Assembly: GCF_002806995.1 (NCBI RefSeq)
Contig: NZ_NIHE01000001.1
Location: 620,001-684,000 of the forward strand
DNA: 64,000 nucleotides
From: Confluentibacter lentus
GTDB lineage: Bacteria > Bacteroidota > Bacteroidia > Flavobacteriales > Flavobacteriaceae
Direction of reading: 5' to 3'
Within the stretch, counting starts at the first letter, position 1, and each line of letters opens with the position of its first letter. Positions 26,776 to 35,463 of this stretch are shown piece by piece. The translations under genes were made by a program, and so were the position numbers. A model generated the notes under the pieces. The model was given only the letters and a program-made list of their open reading frames with translations, was not told the origin of the DNA and did no database searches.

Positions 26776-27777
26776 ATGAGTAAAATCTCTGCGGCAATTA
26801 CAGCTGTAGGTGCATATGTACCAGAATATGTGTTAACCAATCAAATACTTGAAACTATGGTTGACACAAACGACGAATGGATAACTTCCCGAACAGGAAT
26901 TAAAGAACGTCGGATTCTTAAAGATGATGGAAAAGGAACTTCCTATTTAGCCATAAAAGCCGCCCAAGATCTTATCAACAAAAAGGGAATAGATCCTAAG
27001 ACTATAGAAGTTGTTATTGTTGCAACCGCAACTCCCGATATGAAAGCGGCATCTACTGCGGCTTATACAGCTTCGGAAATTGGAGCAACAAATGCATTTA
27101 CCTTTGATATGGATGCGGCATGCTCCAGTTTTTTATTTGGTATGTCTGTTGCTGCTAGTTATATAGAATCTGGAAGGTATAAAAGTATCTTATTAATAGG
27201 AGCCGATAAAATGTCTTCAATAATTAACTATAAAGATCGGGCAACTTGCATTATCTTTGGCGATGGTGCTGGTGCCGTTTTATTCGAACCTAACACCGAT
27301 GGTCTTGGCTTACAAGATGAATACCTGAAAAGCGATGGTACTGGACGGGAGTTTTTGCAAGCCACATATGGTGGTTCATCATATCCTATATCTGTTGAAG
27401 CTATAGAAAAAAATGGGCAATATGCTTTTCAGGAAGGTAAAACTGTTTTTAAAAATGCTGTTTTTAATATGGCTGATGCTACGGTTAAAATAATGGAAAA
27501 AAATGGTTTGACTAAAAGCGATGTTTCTTGGTTGGTAGCCCATCAAGCAAATAAACGCATTGTTGACGCTACTGCACAACGTATAGAATTGGAAGATGAA
27601 AAAGTAATGAGCAATATTGAAAAATATGGCAATACAACCTCTGCTACATTACCACTATTATTAAACGATTACGAATCAAAACTTAAAAAAGGAGATAATT
27701 TAATATTTGCCGCATTTGGTGGTGGATTTAATTGGGGATCTATTTATTTAAAATGGGCATATAATTCAGTAAACTAA
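26776..27777 (+). CDS. fabH: Beta-ketoacyl-ACP synthase III
   Basis: 333 residues from ATG 26776 (MSKISAAITAVGAYVPEYVL). An in-frame ATT/ATG frame extends to 26746, but that stretch is AT-rich non-coding DNA. Catalytic Cys in DMDAACSSFLFGM, His in WLVAHQANKRIV, Asn in YGNTTSATLPLLL, and TRTGIKERR-type start (SRTGIKERRIL). It condenses acetyl-CoA with malonyl-ACP to begin fatty-acid synthesis. accB and accC, which supply malonyl-CoA, follow. Confidence 0.95.
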   Translation: MSKISAAITAVGAYVPEYVLTNQILETMVDTNDEWITSRTGIKERRILKDDGKGTSYLAIKAAQDLINKKGIDPKTIEVVIVATATPDMKAASTAAYTASEIGATNAFTFDMDAACSSFLFGMSVAASYIESGRYKSILLIGADKMSSIINYKDRATCIIFGDGAGAVLFEPNTDGLGLQDEYLKSDGTGREFLQATYGGSSYPISVEAIEKNGQYAFQEGKTVFKNAVFNMADATVKIMEKNGLTKSDVSWLVAHQANKRIVDATAQRIELEDEKVMSNIEKYGNTTSATLPLLLNDYESKLKKGDNLIFAAFGGGFNWGSIYLKWAYNSVN

Positions 27778-27807
27778 CCAAACCAAAAATTAATTAATTA
27801 GCAAATT

Positions 27808-28293
27808 ATGGATATAAAAGAGATTCAAAACTTAATCAAGTTTGTTGCCAAATCTGGTGCAAGTGAGGTTAAATTGGAGATGGATGATTTCAAAATCACC
27901 ATTAAGACCGGACCAGATCCAGATACTGCTGCTGTGCATTATGCTCCAGTAGCAACTCAAATACCTCAAGCAACAGTTGCACCAATAAGTGACGTTAAAA
28001 CAGTTACGGATGTTTCTGCTCCTGTAACTTCCGCTCCAGTAGAAAATTCGAAATATATAACAATAAAATCGCCAATAATTGGAACTTTCTATAGAAAACC
28101 ATCGCCAGACAAACCTTTATTTGTTGAAGTTGGACAAACTATTGCTGAAGGCGATGTGCTTTGTATTATAGAAGCTATGAAACTTTTCAATGAAATAGAG
28201 TCTGAAGTTTCTGGAAAAGTAGTGAAAATATTAGTTGACGATTCTTCTCCTGTAGAATTTGATCAACCTTTATTTTTAATAGACCCGTCTTAA
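27808..28293 (+). CDS. accB: Biotin carboxyl carrier protein of acetyl-CoA carboxylase
   Basis: 161 residues. N-terminal helical part [20 protein letters not shown], a Pro/Ala/Val linker (about 45-80), then a biotinyl domain with the attachment lysine in [12 protein letters not shown] (near residue 127) and ending [11 protein letters not shown]. It carries biotin between AccC and the carboxyltransferase. 30 bp after fabH, 84 bp before accC. Confidence 0.95.
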   Translation: MDIKEIQNLIKFVAKSGASEVKLEMDDFKITIKTGPDPDTAAVHYAPVATQIPQATVAPISDVKTVTDVSAPVTSAPVENSKYITIKSPIIGTFYRKPSPDKPLFVEVGQTIAEGDVLCIIEAMKLFNEIESEVSGKVVKILVDDSSPVEFDQPLFLIDPS

Positions 28294-28377
28294 TATAAAA
28301 TCACAATTTTCAATTCCCAAATACCAAAAGATTACTTTGGAATTTGTTTTTTGAATATTTGAAAATTTGAAGAATTT

Positions 28378-29733
28378 ATGTTTAAAAAAATATTAGTTGC
28401 GAATAGAGGCGAAATAGCGCTACGTGTTATTAGAACTTGTAAAGAAATGGGCATTAAAACTGTGGCTGTATATTCCACAGTTGATGCAGAAAGTTTACAT
28501 GTTAAATTTGCAGATGAAGCCGTATGCATTGGCCCACCTGCAAGTAAAGACTCTTACCTTAAAATTTCGAATATTATTGCCGCTGCCGAAATTACCAATG
28601 CGGATGCCATTCATCCAGGTTATGGCTTTTTGTCTGAAAATGCCAGATTTTCAAAAATATGTGAAGAACACAACATCAAATTTATAGGTGCTACGGCAGA
28701 AATGATTGATAGAATGGGTGATAAATCCAACGCCAAAGCAACCATGAAAGAAGCTGGCGTACCTTGTGTTCCGGGCAGTGATGGTATCATTCAAACATAT
28801 GAAGAGTGCGAAAAAATAGCCAAAAAAACAGGCTACCCAGTCATGCTTAAAGCTTCGGCAGGTGGTGGAGGAAAAGGTATGCGTGCTGTTTGGAAACCAG
28901 AAAAACTTAAAGATGCTTGGGATTCTGCCAGACAGGAAAGTAAGGCAGCATTTGGAAATGACGATATGTACATGGAAAAACTTATTGAAGAACCTAGGCA
29001 TATTGAAATTCAAATCGTGGGAGATTCTACAGGAAAAGCGTGCCATTTATCTGAAAGGGATTGCTCGATCCAACGCCGTCATCAAAAATTAACAGAAGAA
29101 ACCCCTTCGCCTTTCATGACCGATGAGCTTCGTGAAAAAATGGGAAATGCGGCTGTAAAAGCTGCGGAATATATTAAATACGAAGGTGCGGGAACTATTG
29201 AGTTTTTGGTAGATAAACACCGTAATTTCTACTTCATGGAAATGAATACTCGTATTCAAGTAGAACATCCCATTACAGAACAAGTTATTGATTTCGATTT
29301 AATACGTGAACAAATATTGGTAGCCGCTGGCGTGCCAATTTCTGGTAAAAATTATACCCCTAAACTGCATTCCATAGAATGCCGTATTAATGCTGAAGAT
29401 CCTTATAATGGTTTCAGACCATCACCAGGAACGATTACAACATTGCATGCTCCAGGTGGCCATGGTGTCCGTTTAGATACACATGTGTATGCTGGCTATA
29501 CCATTCCTCCAAATTACGATTCGATGATTGCTAAGTTAATAACCACTGCTCAAACCAGAGGAGAAGCTATTAGCAAAATGAAACGAGCTTTAGACGAATT
29601 TGTTATTGAAGGTATAAAAACAACAATTCCTTTCCATAGACAACTAATGGAAAATCCAGATTATCTAGCTGGTAACTATACCACGAAGTTTATGGAAGAT
29701 TTTGTTATTGAAAAACCCACAACTGAAGAATAA
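28378..29733 (+). CDS. accC: Biotin carboxylase subunit of acetyl-CoA carboxylase
   Basis: 451 residues. [20 protein letters not shown] start, ATP-grasp with the glycine loop [48 protein letters not shown], and catalytic [15 protein letters not shown] and [16 protein letters not shown]. It carboxylates biotin on AccB using ATP and bicarbonate. Ends with a terminator at 29740. The carboxyltransferase genes accA/accD are not in the window. Confidence 0.96.
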   Translation: MFKKILVANRGEIALRVIRTCKEMGIKTVAVYSTVDAESLHVKFADEAVCIGPPASKDSYLKISNIIAAAEITNADAIHPGYGFLSENARFSKICEEHNIKFIGATAEMIDRMGDKSNAKATMKEAGVPCVPGSDGIIQTYEECEKIAKKTGYPVMLKASAGGGGKGMRAVWKPEKLKDAWDSARQESKAAFGNDDMYMEKLIEEPRHIEIQIVGDSTGKACHLSERDCSIQRRHQKLTEETPSPFMTDELREKMGNAAVKAAEYIKYEGAGTIEFLVDKHRNFYFMEMNTRIQVEHPITEQVIDFDLIREQILVAAGVPISGKNYTPKLHSIECRINAEDPYNGFRPSPGTITTLHAPGGHGVRLDTHVYAGYTIPPNYDSMIAKLITTAQTRGEAISKMKRALDEFVIEGIKTTIPFHRQLMENPDYLAGNYTTKFMEDFVIEKPTTEE

Positions 29734-29739
29734 AAAAAG

Positions 29740-29771
29740 AAAAGTCTCAATTTAATAATTGGGACTTTTTT
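29740..29771 (+). terminator. Terminator after accC
   Basis: AAAAGTCTCAATT (29740-29752) pairs with AATTGGGACTTTT (29757-29769) with one G-T wobble and a 4-base loop, then TT. The first in-frame ATG of the next ORF (29772) begins right at its end. Confidence 0.85.
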
Positions 29772-29810
29772 ATGGGATCAACTCTACCAACAACCAAACT
29801 GCAAATTCAC

Positions 29811-29818
29811 TACTTTTG
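29811..29818 (+). promoter_or_regulatory. -7 element of the oxidoreductase-mtgA operon
   Basis: TACTTTTG, a perfect TAnnTTTG. It lies inside the longest ORF, between ATG 29772 and TTG 29841, and so favours the TTG as the start. Confidence 0.5.
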
Positions 29819-29840
29819 CAAACAACTAACAACCAAAACC

Positions 29841-30962
29841 TTGAGCCTATCTTATTGGGAAATAAAAAGCTGGTTCACTAACATAGATTACACTATTGTT
29901 GGTAGTGGCATTGTAGGTTTAAGTTGTGCTTGGTATTTAAAAGAACGCTTCCCAAAATCCAACATATTAATATTAGAAAAAGGCATGCTTCCGCAAGGTG
30001 CCAGTACAAAAAATGCTGGTTTTGCTTGTTTTGGAAGTCTAAGTGAAATTCTTGAAGATTTAAAATCACATTCTGAAAATGAAGTTTTAGAACTCGTTGA
30101 AAAACGATTTCAAGGATTGCATTTATTACGCAAAACGTTGGGCGATAAAGCTATAAATTATCAAAATTATGGTGGCTTTGAATTGTTTAGTAATTTAGAT
30201 GATGAACTTTATGATACCAGTCTAAGTCAAAAAAATGAGATTAATAAATTCCTTAAACCCATTTTTAAAATAGATGCTTTTAGTTTAAAAAATAATATTT
30301 TTAATTTTAAGCATATTAAAGATAAATATATTTTCAATCCTTTTGAAGGTCAAATTGATACTGGAATGATGATGACAACCTTACTTAAAAAAGTGCAATC
30401 AAAAGGTATAAAAATTCTTAATAACACCACCGTTGAACAGTTTGAAGAAACATCTCATTCGGTAAAAATAAAAACGAATACATTTGAATTTTCGACTTCA
30501 AAACTATTAATTGCCACCAATGGATTTGCTTCACAATTAATCCATGAAGACGTAAAACCTGCACGTGCTCAAGTATTAATAACAAAACCAATAAAAAATT
30601 TACACATAAAAGGTGTCTTTCATTTAGATAAAGGCTATTATTATTTTAGAAATATTGATGACAGAATTTTGCTTGGTGGCGGCAGAAATTTGGATTTTAA
30701 AGGTGAAGAAACCACCGAATTTAATGAAACTGAACACATTCAAAAAGCCCTGGAAACCCTTTTAAAGACAACAATTTTACCAGAAACCCCGTTTGAAATA
30801 GAACATCGATGGAGTGGCATTATGGGCATGGGGTCATTTGGACAAAAAAAAGCCATAGTAAAACCAATGGGAAATCGTGTATATTGCGGTATACGTCTTG
30901 GCGGCATGGGCATTGCTATGGGGAGTTTAATAGGTAAAGAATTAGTACAATTATTAGATTGA
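29841..30962 (+). CDS. FAD-dependent oxidoreductase (DAO family)
   Basis: 373 residues from TTG 29841. The longer ORF from ATG 29772 would begin at the accC terminator and contain the promoter. N-terminal SLSYWEIKSWFTNIDYTIVG runs into the dinucleotide motif GSGIVGLSCAWYLKE, followed by LILEKGMLPQGASTKNAGFA. A substrate domain and the C-terminal FAD motif RVYCGIRLGGMGIAMGSLIG follow. The DAO family includes glycine/D-amino-acid oxidases; the specific substrate is unknown. mtgA begins 3 bp after its stop. Confidence 0.85.
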   Translation: MSLSYWEIKSWFTNIDYTIVGSGIVGLSCAWYLKERFPKSNILILEKGMLPQGASTKNAGFACFGSLSEILEDLKSHSENEVLELVEKRFQGLHLLRKTLGDKAINYQNYGGFELFSNLDDELYDTSLSQKNEINKFLKPIFKIDAFSLKNNIFNFKHIKDKYIFNPFEGQIDTGMMMTTLLKKVQSKGIKILNNTTVEQFEETSHSVKIKTNTFEFSTSKLLIATNGFASQLIHEDVKPARAQVLITKPIKNLHIKGVFHLDKGYYYFRNIDDRILLGGGRNLDFKGEETTEFNETEHIQKALETLLKTTILPETPFEIEHRWSGIMGMGSFGQKKAIVKPMGNRVYCGIRLGGMGIAMGSLIGKELVQLLD

Positions 30963-30964
30963 TT

Positions 30965-31663
30965 ATGATTAAAAAAGTATTTAAGTTTTTATTGAAAATA
31001 GTTGGGTGGTTTTTTGCTATTTCCATCGCTTTGGTCATTGTATTTAAGTGGGTTCCCGTTCCAGCAACCCCTTTAATGGTGATACGTACCGTTCAACAAG
31101 TTGTAAGTGGCGAAGATATTGTTTGGAAACACGATTGGGAATCTATAGACAATATTTCAAAAAATTTACAATTAGCCGTTATTTGTAGTGAAGACCAAAA
31201 CTTTTTAAATCACCATGGTTTTGATATGAAAGCTATAGAAAAAGCCATCGAATACAATAAAAGGGGCAAACGTACTAGAGGTGCCAGTACCATTAGCCAA
31301 CAAACTGCAAAAAATGTTTTTTTATGGCCACAGCGTAGTTGGGTACGTAAAGGTTTGGAAGCCTATTTTACTTTTTTAATAGAACTTTTTTGGTCGAAAG
31401 AACGTATTATGGAGGTGTATCTTAACAGTATAGAAATGGGTAACGGTATTTATGGTGCTGAGGCTGCCGCACAACATTGGTTTAAAAAACCAGCGGCTAA
31501 ATTAACCCGTTATCAAGCAGCTGCCATCGCTGCTGTATTGCCAAGTCCGATGCGATATAGAGCGAATCCTGCTTCTGCATACATTCAACGCCGGCAGGTT
31601 TGGATTGTGACACAAATGGGGTTTTTTGGGAAATTAGATTATAATAAAAAAGATGATGAGTGA
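30965..31663 (+). CDS. mtgA: Monofunctional biosynthetic peptidoglycan transglycosylase
   Basis: 232 residues from ATG 30965; upstream in-frame TTG 30959 overlaps the previous stop. One N-terminal membrane helix (LLKIVGWFFAISIALVIVFK), then a GT51 domain: AVICSEDQNFLNHHGFD (catalytic Glu), RGASTISQQTAKNVFLWPQR, WSKERIMEVYLNSIEMGNGI, GAEAAAQHWFKKPAA and AAVLPSP. It polymerises glycan strands from lipid II in the periplasm. Overlaps the next gene by 11 bp. Confidence 0.94.
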   Translation: MIKKVFKFLLKIVGWFFAISIALVIVFKWVPVPATPLMVIRTVQQVVSGEDIVWKHDWESIDNISKNLQLAVICSEDQNFLNHHGFDMKAIEKAIEYNKRGKRTRGASTISQQTAKNVFLWPQRSWVRKGLEAYFTFLIELFWSKERIMEVYLNSIEMGNGIYGAEAAAQHWFKKPAAKLTRYQAAAIAAVLPSPMRYRANPASAYIQRRQVWIVTQMGFFGKLDYNKKDDE

Positions 31664-32114
31664 TTTAAAACTCAAAAAAACTTTATATGACCATTGCTCC
31701 AGTTTTATTGAAATCAGATTACAAACGATTCAAAACACCATAAGTGATATTCAAAAATCATTAACTTCTGAAACTAAAAGTAGTGCTGGCGACAAGCATG
31801 AAACAGGCAGGGCGATGTTGCAATTGGAACGTGAAAAAGCCGGCAGTCAATTAGCAGAGATCCAAAAAATGATTCTTTCATTTTCTAAGATTGATGTTTC
31901 TAAAACGTCTGAAATAATTGGTTTAGGAAGTCTTGTTATCACAACCCAAAACAATTATTTTATGGCTATAAGTGCTGGGGAATTGAGGTTTGAAAACGAT
32001 ACTTATTATGCTATTTCTCCCAACACACCTATTGGGCAATTGCTTTTAGGAAAAAAAATTGGTGAGGAAGTTGTTTTTAAAGAACAAAGATTTAAAATTG
32101 AAAAGGTGTTATAA
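31653..32114 (+). CDS. GreA/GreB-like protein
   Basis: 153 residues. A long predicted coiled-coil hairpin (about 10-85) has a polar tip SETKSSAGDKHETGRAM, comparable in place to the acidic tip of Gre factors. It is followed by a C-terminal beta domain: IGLGSLVITTQNNYFMAISA, then ISPNTPIGQLLLGKKIGEEV, close to the Gre/FKBP-like domain ('SP.sP.G.aLlGk..Gd.v'). Often mislabelled as a synthase in this group. The role may be binding in the RNA polymerase secondary channel; this is inference. It starts inside mtgA and its stop overlaps the convergent ABC gene by 6 bp. Confidence 0.72.
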   Translation: MMSDLKLKKTLYDHCSSFIEIRLQTIQNTISDIQKSLTSETKSSAGDKHETGRAMLQLEREKAGSQLAEIQKMILSFSKIDVSKTSEIIGLGSLVITTQNNYFMAISAGELRFENDTYYAISPNTPIGQLLLGKKIGEEVVFKEQRFKIEKVL

Positions 32115-33020
32115 AACCGAAAGGCAAATTTGCACTCCGTTTTCGATTTTATTTGGATGCTCAAAAAATATTCTTTCCCCATTCAAATCAGCTTGAATTA
32201 AATAGTAGCTTCCTTTATAGTAAGATATTTTAACAACCACTTTTAAATCTGATTTATCAACCACTTTTAGTTGATGCGCGTATAGAATGCCGTGGGATTT
32301 AAGGTCGTTGAATTCCCCAAAAAAAGAAGCAATTAATTTGTTTTCAGGGTTCTCGTATAAATGCTTCGGAGAATCATTGGCCATGATTTTAGCATCATGC
32401 AAGACGATCATTTGGTCTGAAAAAGACAAAACATCATCTTTGTCATGGGTAGCGACAATACAGGTGATATTCTTTTCTTTTACATATTTAAATAAACTCC
32501 GACGTAATGTTTGCTTTTTAAAATTATCTATATGGCTAAAAGGCTCGTCTAAAAGAAGGATTTCTGGTTGTTTAGCGATTGCTCTAGCCAAGGCGACACG
32601 TTGTTTTTGTCCGCCACTCAAATTCTTAACCTTTGTGTTGGCATCATCCATTAATTCTACAACCTCCAAAAGTTCTTTAATACGTGCTTGCTTTTCTTCT
32701 GGATAAAAATTAGACAAGAACGCTCCAACATTTTCTGAAACAGAAATGAAGGGCATCAAATCAAATTCTTGAGCCACGTATTTCATGAATTCGGGCCCGA
32801 CAACAAGATTGTGTTTTGGCCCTAAAATTTCATGGTCTTTCCAAAATATTTGGCCCTGATTTAAATCGTATGTCCCGTAAAGTAATTTTAAAAGTGTACT
32901 TTTTCCCGAACCGCTTTCACCAATAATGGAAACGTGTTCGCCAGCACCGACCGAAAAACCAATATTCTCAATAACAGCTTTCTTATTATAACTGAAGGAT
33001 ATATTTTTTACTTGAAGCAT
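32109..33020 (-). CDS. ABC transporter ATP-binding protein (orphan)
   Basis: 303 residues. Walker A GESGSGKST, Q-loop YVAQEF, signature LSGGQKQRVALARA, Walker B EILLLDEPFSHID and switch His in CIVATHDKDD. After the ATPase core (~1-225) there is a ~75-residue C-terminal beta region (HQLKVVDKSDLKVVVKISYY) like the TOBE/OB part of MalK/PotA-type importers. No permease or binding protein lies nearby, so the transport substrate cannot be inferred. A -7 element lies 5 bp upstream of the ATG. Confidence 0.87.
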   Translation of the reverse strand: MLQVKNISFSYNKKAVIENIGFSVGAGEHVSIIGESGSGKSTLLKLLYGTYDLNQGQIFWKDHEILGPKHNLVVGPEFMKYVAQEFDLMPFISVSENVGAFLSNFYPEEKQARIKELLEVVELMDDANTKVKNLSGGQKQRVALARAIAKQPEILLLDEPFSHIDNFKKQTLRRSLFKYVKEKNITCIVATHDKDDVLSFSDQMIVLHDAKIMANDSPKHLYENPENKLIASFFGEFNDLKSHGILYAHQLKVVDKSDLKVVVKISYYKGSYYLIQADLNGERIFFEHPNKIENGVQICLSVL

Positions 33021-33024
33021 GTTG

Positions 33025-33032
33025 CAAAAATA
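33025..33032 (-). promoter_or_regulatory. -7 element of the ABC ATPase gene
   Basis: On the minus strand TATTTTTG, perfect TAnnTTTG, only 4 bases before the ATG (33020-33018). A TTG 23 bases upstream lies inside the terminator hairpin of the preceding gene. Suggests a leaderless mRNA. Confidence 0.4.
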
Positions 33033-33040
33033 GCATAAAA

Positions 33041-33065
33041 AAATCGCTTGGATTTCAAGCGATTT
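33041..33065 (-). terminator. Terminator of the T9SS cargo gene
   Basis: AAATCGCTTG (33041-33050) and CAAGCGATTT (33056-33065) form a perfect 10-bp stem with a 5-base loop. On the minus strand it is followed by a run of T (33040-33037). Confidence 0.85.
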
Positions 33066-33108
33066 TATTTGTGATTTATAAATTGAAAAAAAGTCAATAC
33101 TATAAAGT

Positions 33109-34005
33109 CTATTTCAATATTAATTTTGAGTTTTGATTTCTACCATCAGCATCAATCTTTAGTATGTATAACCCTGAAGCTACATTAGATCTGTCCCATG
33201 TTTGAACAAAAGATCCTGCTGATTTTTCTTCGTTTAACAATGTTTTAACCAGTTTCCCAGTGATATCATAAACATCCATTTTAACTCTAGCTGCGGCATT
33301 GAGATTTAAATTTATTTTTACGAATTGTGATTCTGAAGAAGGATTAGGATAGACACTTACAGTACCATTAATTCCAAATCGTTTGTTGGATAAGGTCGTA
33401 TCAGATTTGGTCATCTCAATAGCGCCTATATAATAAAATCCAGAAGAGTTATCATTAGCTGGCCCTTTTTCAACTTGAATAGTAATTTCACCATCTATAT
33501 TAGGCTGTACGTTAAGTATTTCCGCTACGTTGGCTGTATTATTAGAAGCGTCTAAAGTTGCTGTTTGTGCTCCTCCATCACCTGTTATCGTATACAAAGC
33601 TTCTCTATTATCAGCAACACCATCTCTAGATGCAAAAATTTGAAATGAATAATACTTCCCTGCTTCTAAGCCAGAAAGGGTAAATCCTCCTGTATCTTCT
33701 GTAGCATCCTCTCCATAGTAACTATCTCTGGTCGCCGAACCAGGAAACGGCAATCCGCTATCTGGATTTTGAGTGCCAACACTATTAGCGGGAGATGCAA
33801 AAACATCTGTCAAGGTTAACACTTCGCCTGTTGTAGCTCCAGTATCATCAATTAAGTTTGTGAAGGAATTTAATGTTGCAGGGGCGTTTACATTATTCCA
33901 GTTACCAGCGGTATTGGTGGCCCCAAAATCTATTAGGGTAATTTGTTGCCCATAAGCAGCAAATAGAGATGAGGTAAAAAGTAAAAATAGAGTAATTTTT
34001 TTCAT
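33109..34005 (-). CDS. Secreted protein with T9SS type A sorting domain
   Basis: 298 residues. Signal peptide MKKITLFLLFTSSLFAAYGQ. Residues ~22-200 form a beta-rich domain of unknown specific function (ITLIDFGATNTAGNWNNVNA; FTLSGLEAGKYYSFQIFASR; GFYYIGAIEMTK), of the type seen attached to surface esterases and adhesins. Residues ~213-298 are a type IX secretion C-terminal domain: VSVYPNPSSE, VYDITGKLVKTL, SNVASGLYILKI and final SKLILK. It should be exported through the outer membrane and anchored or released. No N-terminal enzyme motif seen. Confidence 0.85.
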   Translation of the reverse strand: MKKITLFLLFTSSLFAAYGQQITLIDFGATNTAGNWNNVNAPATLNSFTNLIDDTGATTGEVLTLTDVFASPANSVGTQNPDSGLPFPGSATRDSYYGEDATEDTGGFTLSGLEAGKYYSFQIFASRDGVADNREALYTITGDGGAQTATLDASNNTANVAEILNVQPNIDGEITIQVEKGPANDNSSGFYYIGAIEMTKSDTTLSNKRFGINGTVSVYPNPSSESQFVKINLNLNAAARVKMDVYDITGKLVKTLLNEEKSAGSFVQTWDRSNVASGLYILKIDADGRNQNSKLILK

Positions 34006-34097
34006 ATTTTAATTGATTTTAAGGATTAGAAAATTTGCTGAAACTTGTATTATTAATTGATTTTGATTGAATGTACTAGATTTAACACGGATTAATA

Positions 34098-34134
34098 CGA
34101 AAGTACAATAAAATATTTGGTTTTTTACCAAATA
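34098..34134 (-). promoter_or_regulatory. Candidate promoter with inverted repeat, T9SS cargo gene
   Basis: On the minus strand TTTG (34132-34129), 23 bases, TACTTTCG (34105-34098; one mismatch to TAnnTTTG). The -33 region overlaps a perfect inverted repeat TATTTGGT/ACCAAATA (34114-34121 and 34127-34134), which may be an operator. Leader about 90 bases. Confidence 0.35.
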
Positions 34135-34437
34135 CATGTCAAAAAACATTAATTAATTTAATTGCTTCTCGTTGAACACTCTAAATCATACCAAACAACA
34201 ATTCTCGATTTACCATCTCGAAGGGGCATAGCATGAAACAGATTCTAAAATTTTCAAATAAATATAGTCAAAAGTTAAAGCTTTGGTTAAAATGATGTTT
34301 TTCTAAAAATAAAAAATGGAACCGTTTAACCCCAAGCTTACCAAAGTCATTCAAAGTGGCAGAGCTTTTCACCCAAAAAATAGAGGATATATTCTTTTAC
34401 AGTAAAGAATAAAAAACTTATTTTTACAAAATTCACA
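34135..34437. other. Gene-free region upstream of the tRNA
   Basis: No supported ORF, repeat or RNA. A short hairpin (ATTCTTT...AAAGAAT, about 34391-34410) and a moderately GC-richer patch (34195-34235, 'ctcgatttaccatctcgaagg') are the only structures seen. Confidence 0.4.
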
Positions 34438-34470
34438 TTGACTAAATGTGGTTGAAAAAATTTACATTTT
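34438..34470 (+). promoter_or_regulatory. Candidate promoter of tRNA-Arg
   Basis: TTG (34438-34440), 22 bases, TACATTTTG (34463-34471), close to the consensus with one extra T. It would start about 18 bases before the tRNA. The -7 lies in a 10-bp hairpin (AAATTTACAT/ATGTAAATTT, 34458-34481). Confidence 0.35.
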
Positions 34471-34493
34471 GATGTAAATTTTTTTCTTTTAAT

Positions 34494-34565
34494 GGCTCCA
34501 TAGTTCAAGGGATAGAACAAAAGTTTCCTAAACTTTAGATCCAAGTTCGAATCTTGGTGGAGTCA
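34494..34565 (+). tRNA. tRNA-Arg (anticodon CCU)
   Basis: 72 bases that fold as a full cloverleaf. Acceptor GGCTCCA/TGGAGTC (one G-T) with discriminator A; D stem GTTC/GAAC; anticodon stem AAAGT/ACTTT with loop TTCCTAA, hence anticodon CCT reading AGG; T stem CCAAG/CTTGG with loop TTCGAAT. CCA is not encoded. No neighbouring tRNA genes. Confidence 0.95.
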
Positions 34566-34637
34566 CTATAGTATCTATAAAAACAGCCTTTATAACTGCG
34601 CCTGTTCCCTACTATCTTCGTTATATACTGAAATTAA

Positions 34638-35459
34638 TCAACCCAAAGCTACGTCCAAGGTCATCATAATAATAAATCCGCCAATAAAACCAAGTGTGGC
34701 AATATCGGTATATTTATCACGTTGCGTTTCAGGAATCACTTCTTCAACAACCACAAAAATCATAGCCCCCGCAGCAAAAGCCAAGGCATAAGGTAAAATA
34801 GGAATGAAAAAAGTAACCGCAACTGCACCAATAACGGCTGCGATGGGTTCTACAATTGCAGACATTTGTCCATACCAAAAACTTTTAAATTTACTCACCC
34901 CTTGACGGCGTAAAGGCATAGAAACCGCCAATCCTTCCGGAAAATTTTGAATACCAATACCAATAGCCAAGGCAACAGCGCCCCCAATCGTTGCTTCTGG
35001 AATACCCGCAGCTACACCACCAAATAAAACACCAACCGCCAAACCTTCTGGAATATTATGAAGTGCTATGGCCAAAACAAGCAAGGTGGTTCTGTGCCAC
35101 GGACTTTTAACACCTTCCTTTTCTGTTTCTTTAAAATTTATGTGCAAGTGAGGTAATATTTTATCCAATCCGAAAATAAAAAATGCCCCTGTAGCAAAAC
35201 CAACGGCTGCGGGAATTACTTTTACAAAACCTTCACCCGGACTCATTTCAATACCCGGTGCCAATAAACTCCAAAAGCTAGCTGCCACCATTACGCCTCC
35301 TGTAAAACCCAACATGCCATCAAAAAAAGCTCTGTTTAATCCTTTAATTAAAAAAACCAGCGATGCTCCTAAAGCTGTTATAATCCATGTGAATAATGAC
35401 GCGTACAAGGCGCCCAAAATAGGGTCTATAGTCTCAAAATAAGTAATAATATCATTCAT
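34638..35459 (-). CDS. ZIP family metal transporter
   Basis: 273 residues, eight predicted membrane helices. Metal-site motifs: ALHNIPEGLAVGV on helix 4 and GIQNFPEGLAVSMPLRRQG on helix 5. A His-rich cytoplasmic loop is short (PHLHINFKE). ZIP proteins import divalent metals (Zn, Fe, Mn) into the cytoplasm. It is 4 bp downstream of the DtxR-family regulator, so one operon, and is expected to be repressed by its neighbour when metal is plentiful. Confidence 0.92.
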   Translation of the reverse strand: MNDIITYFETIDPILGALYASLFTWIITALGASLVFLIKGLNRAFFDGMLGFTGGVMVAASFWSLLAPGIEMSPGEGFVKVIPAAVGFATGAFFIFGLDKILPHLHINFKETEKEGVKSPWHRTTLLVLAIALHNIPEGLAVGVLFGGVAAGIPEATIGGAVALAIGIGIQNFPEGLAVSMPLRRQGVSKFKSFWYGQMSAIVEPIAAVIGAVAVTFFIPILPYALAFAAGAMIFVVVEEVIPETQRDKYTDIATLGFIGGFIIMMTLDVALG

Positions 35460-35463
35460 ATTT

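Noticed and set aside
28651-29046. A 131-codon minus-strand ORF within accC
   Set aside because: It is fully inside a well-supported gene and is the antisense of a conserved ATP-grasp domain.
34347-34544. A 65-codon minus-strand ORF
   Set aside because: It crosses the tRNA-Arg gene and its promoter region, has no start context and no protein-like pattern.
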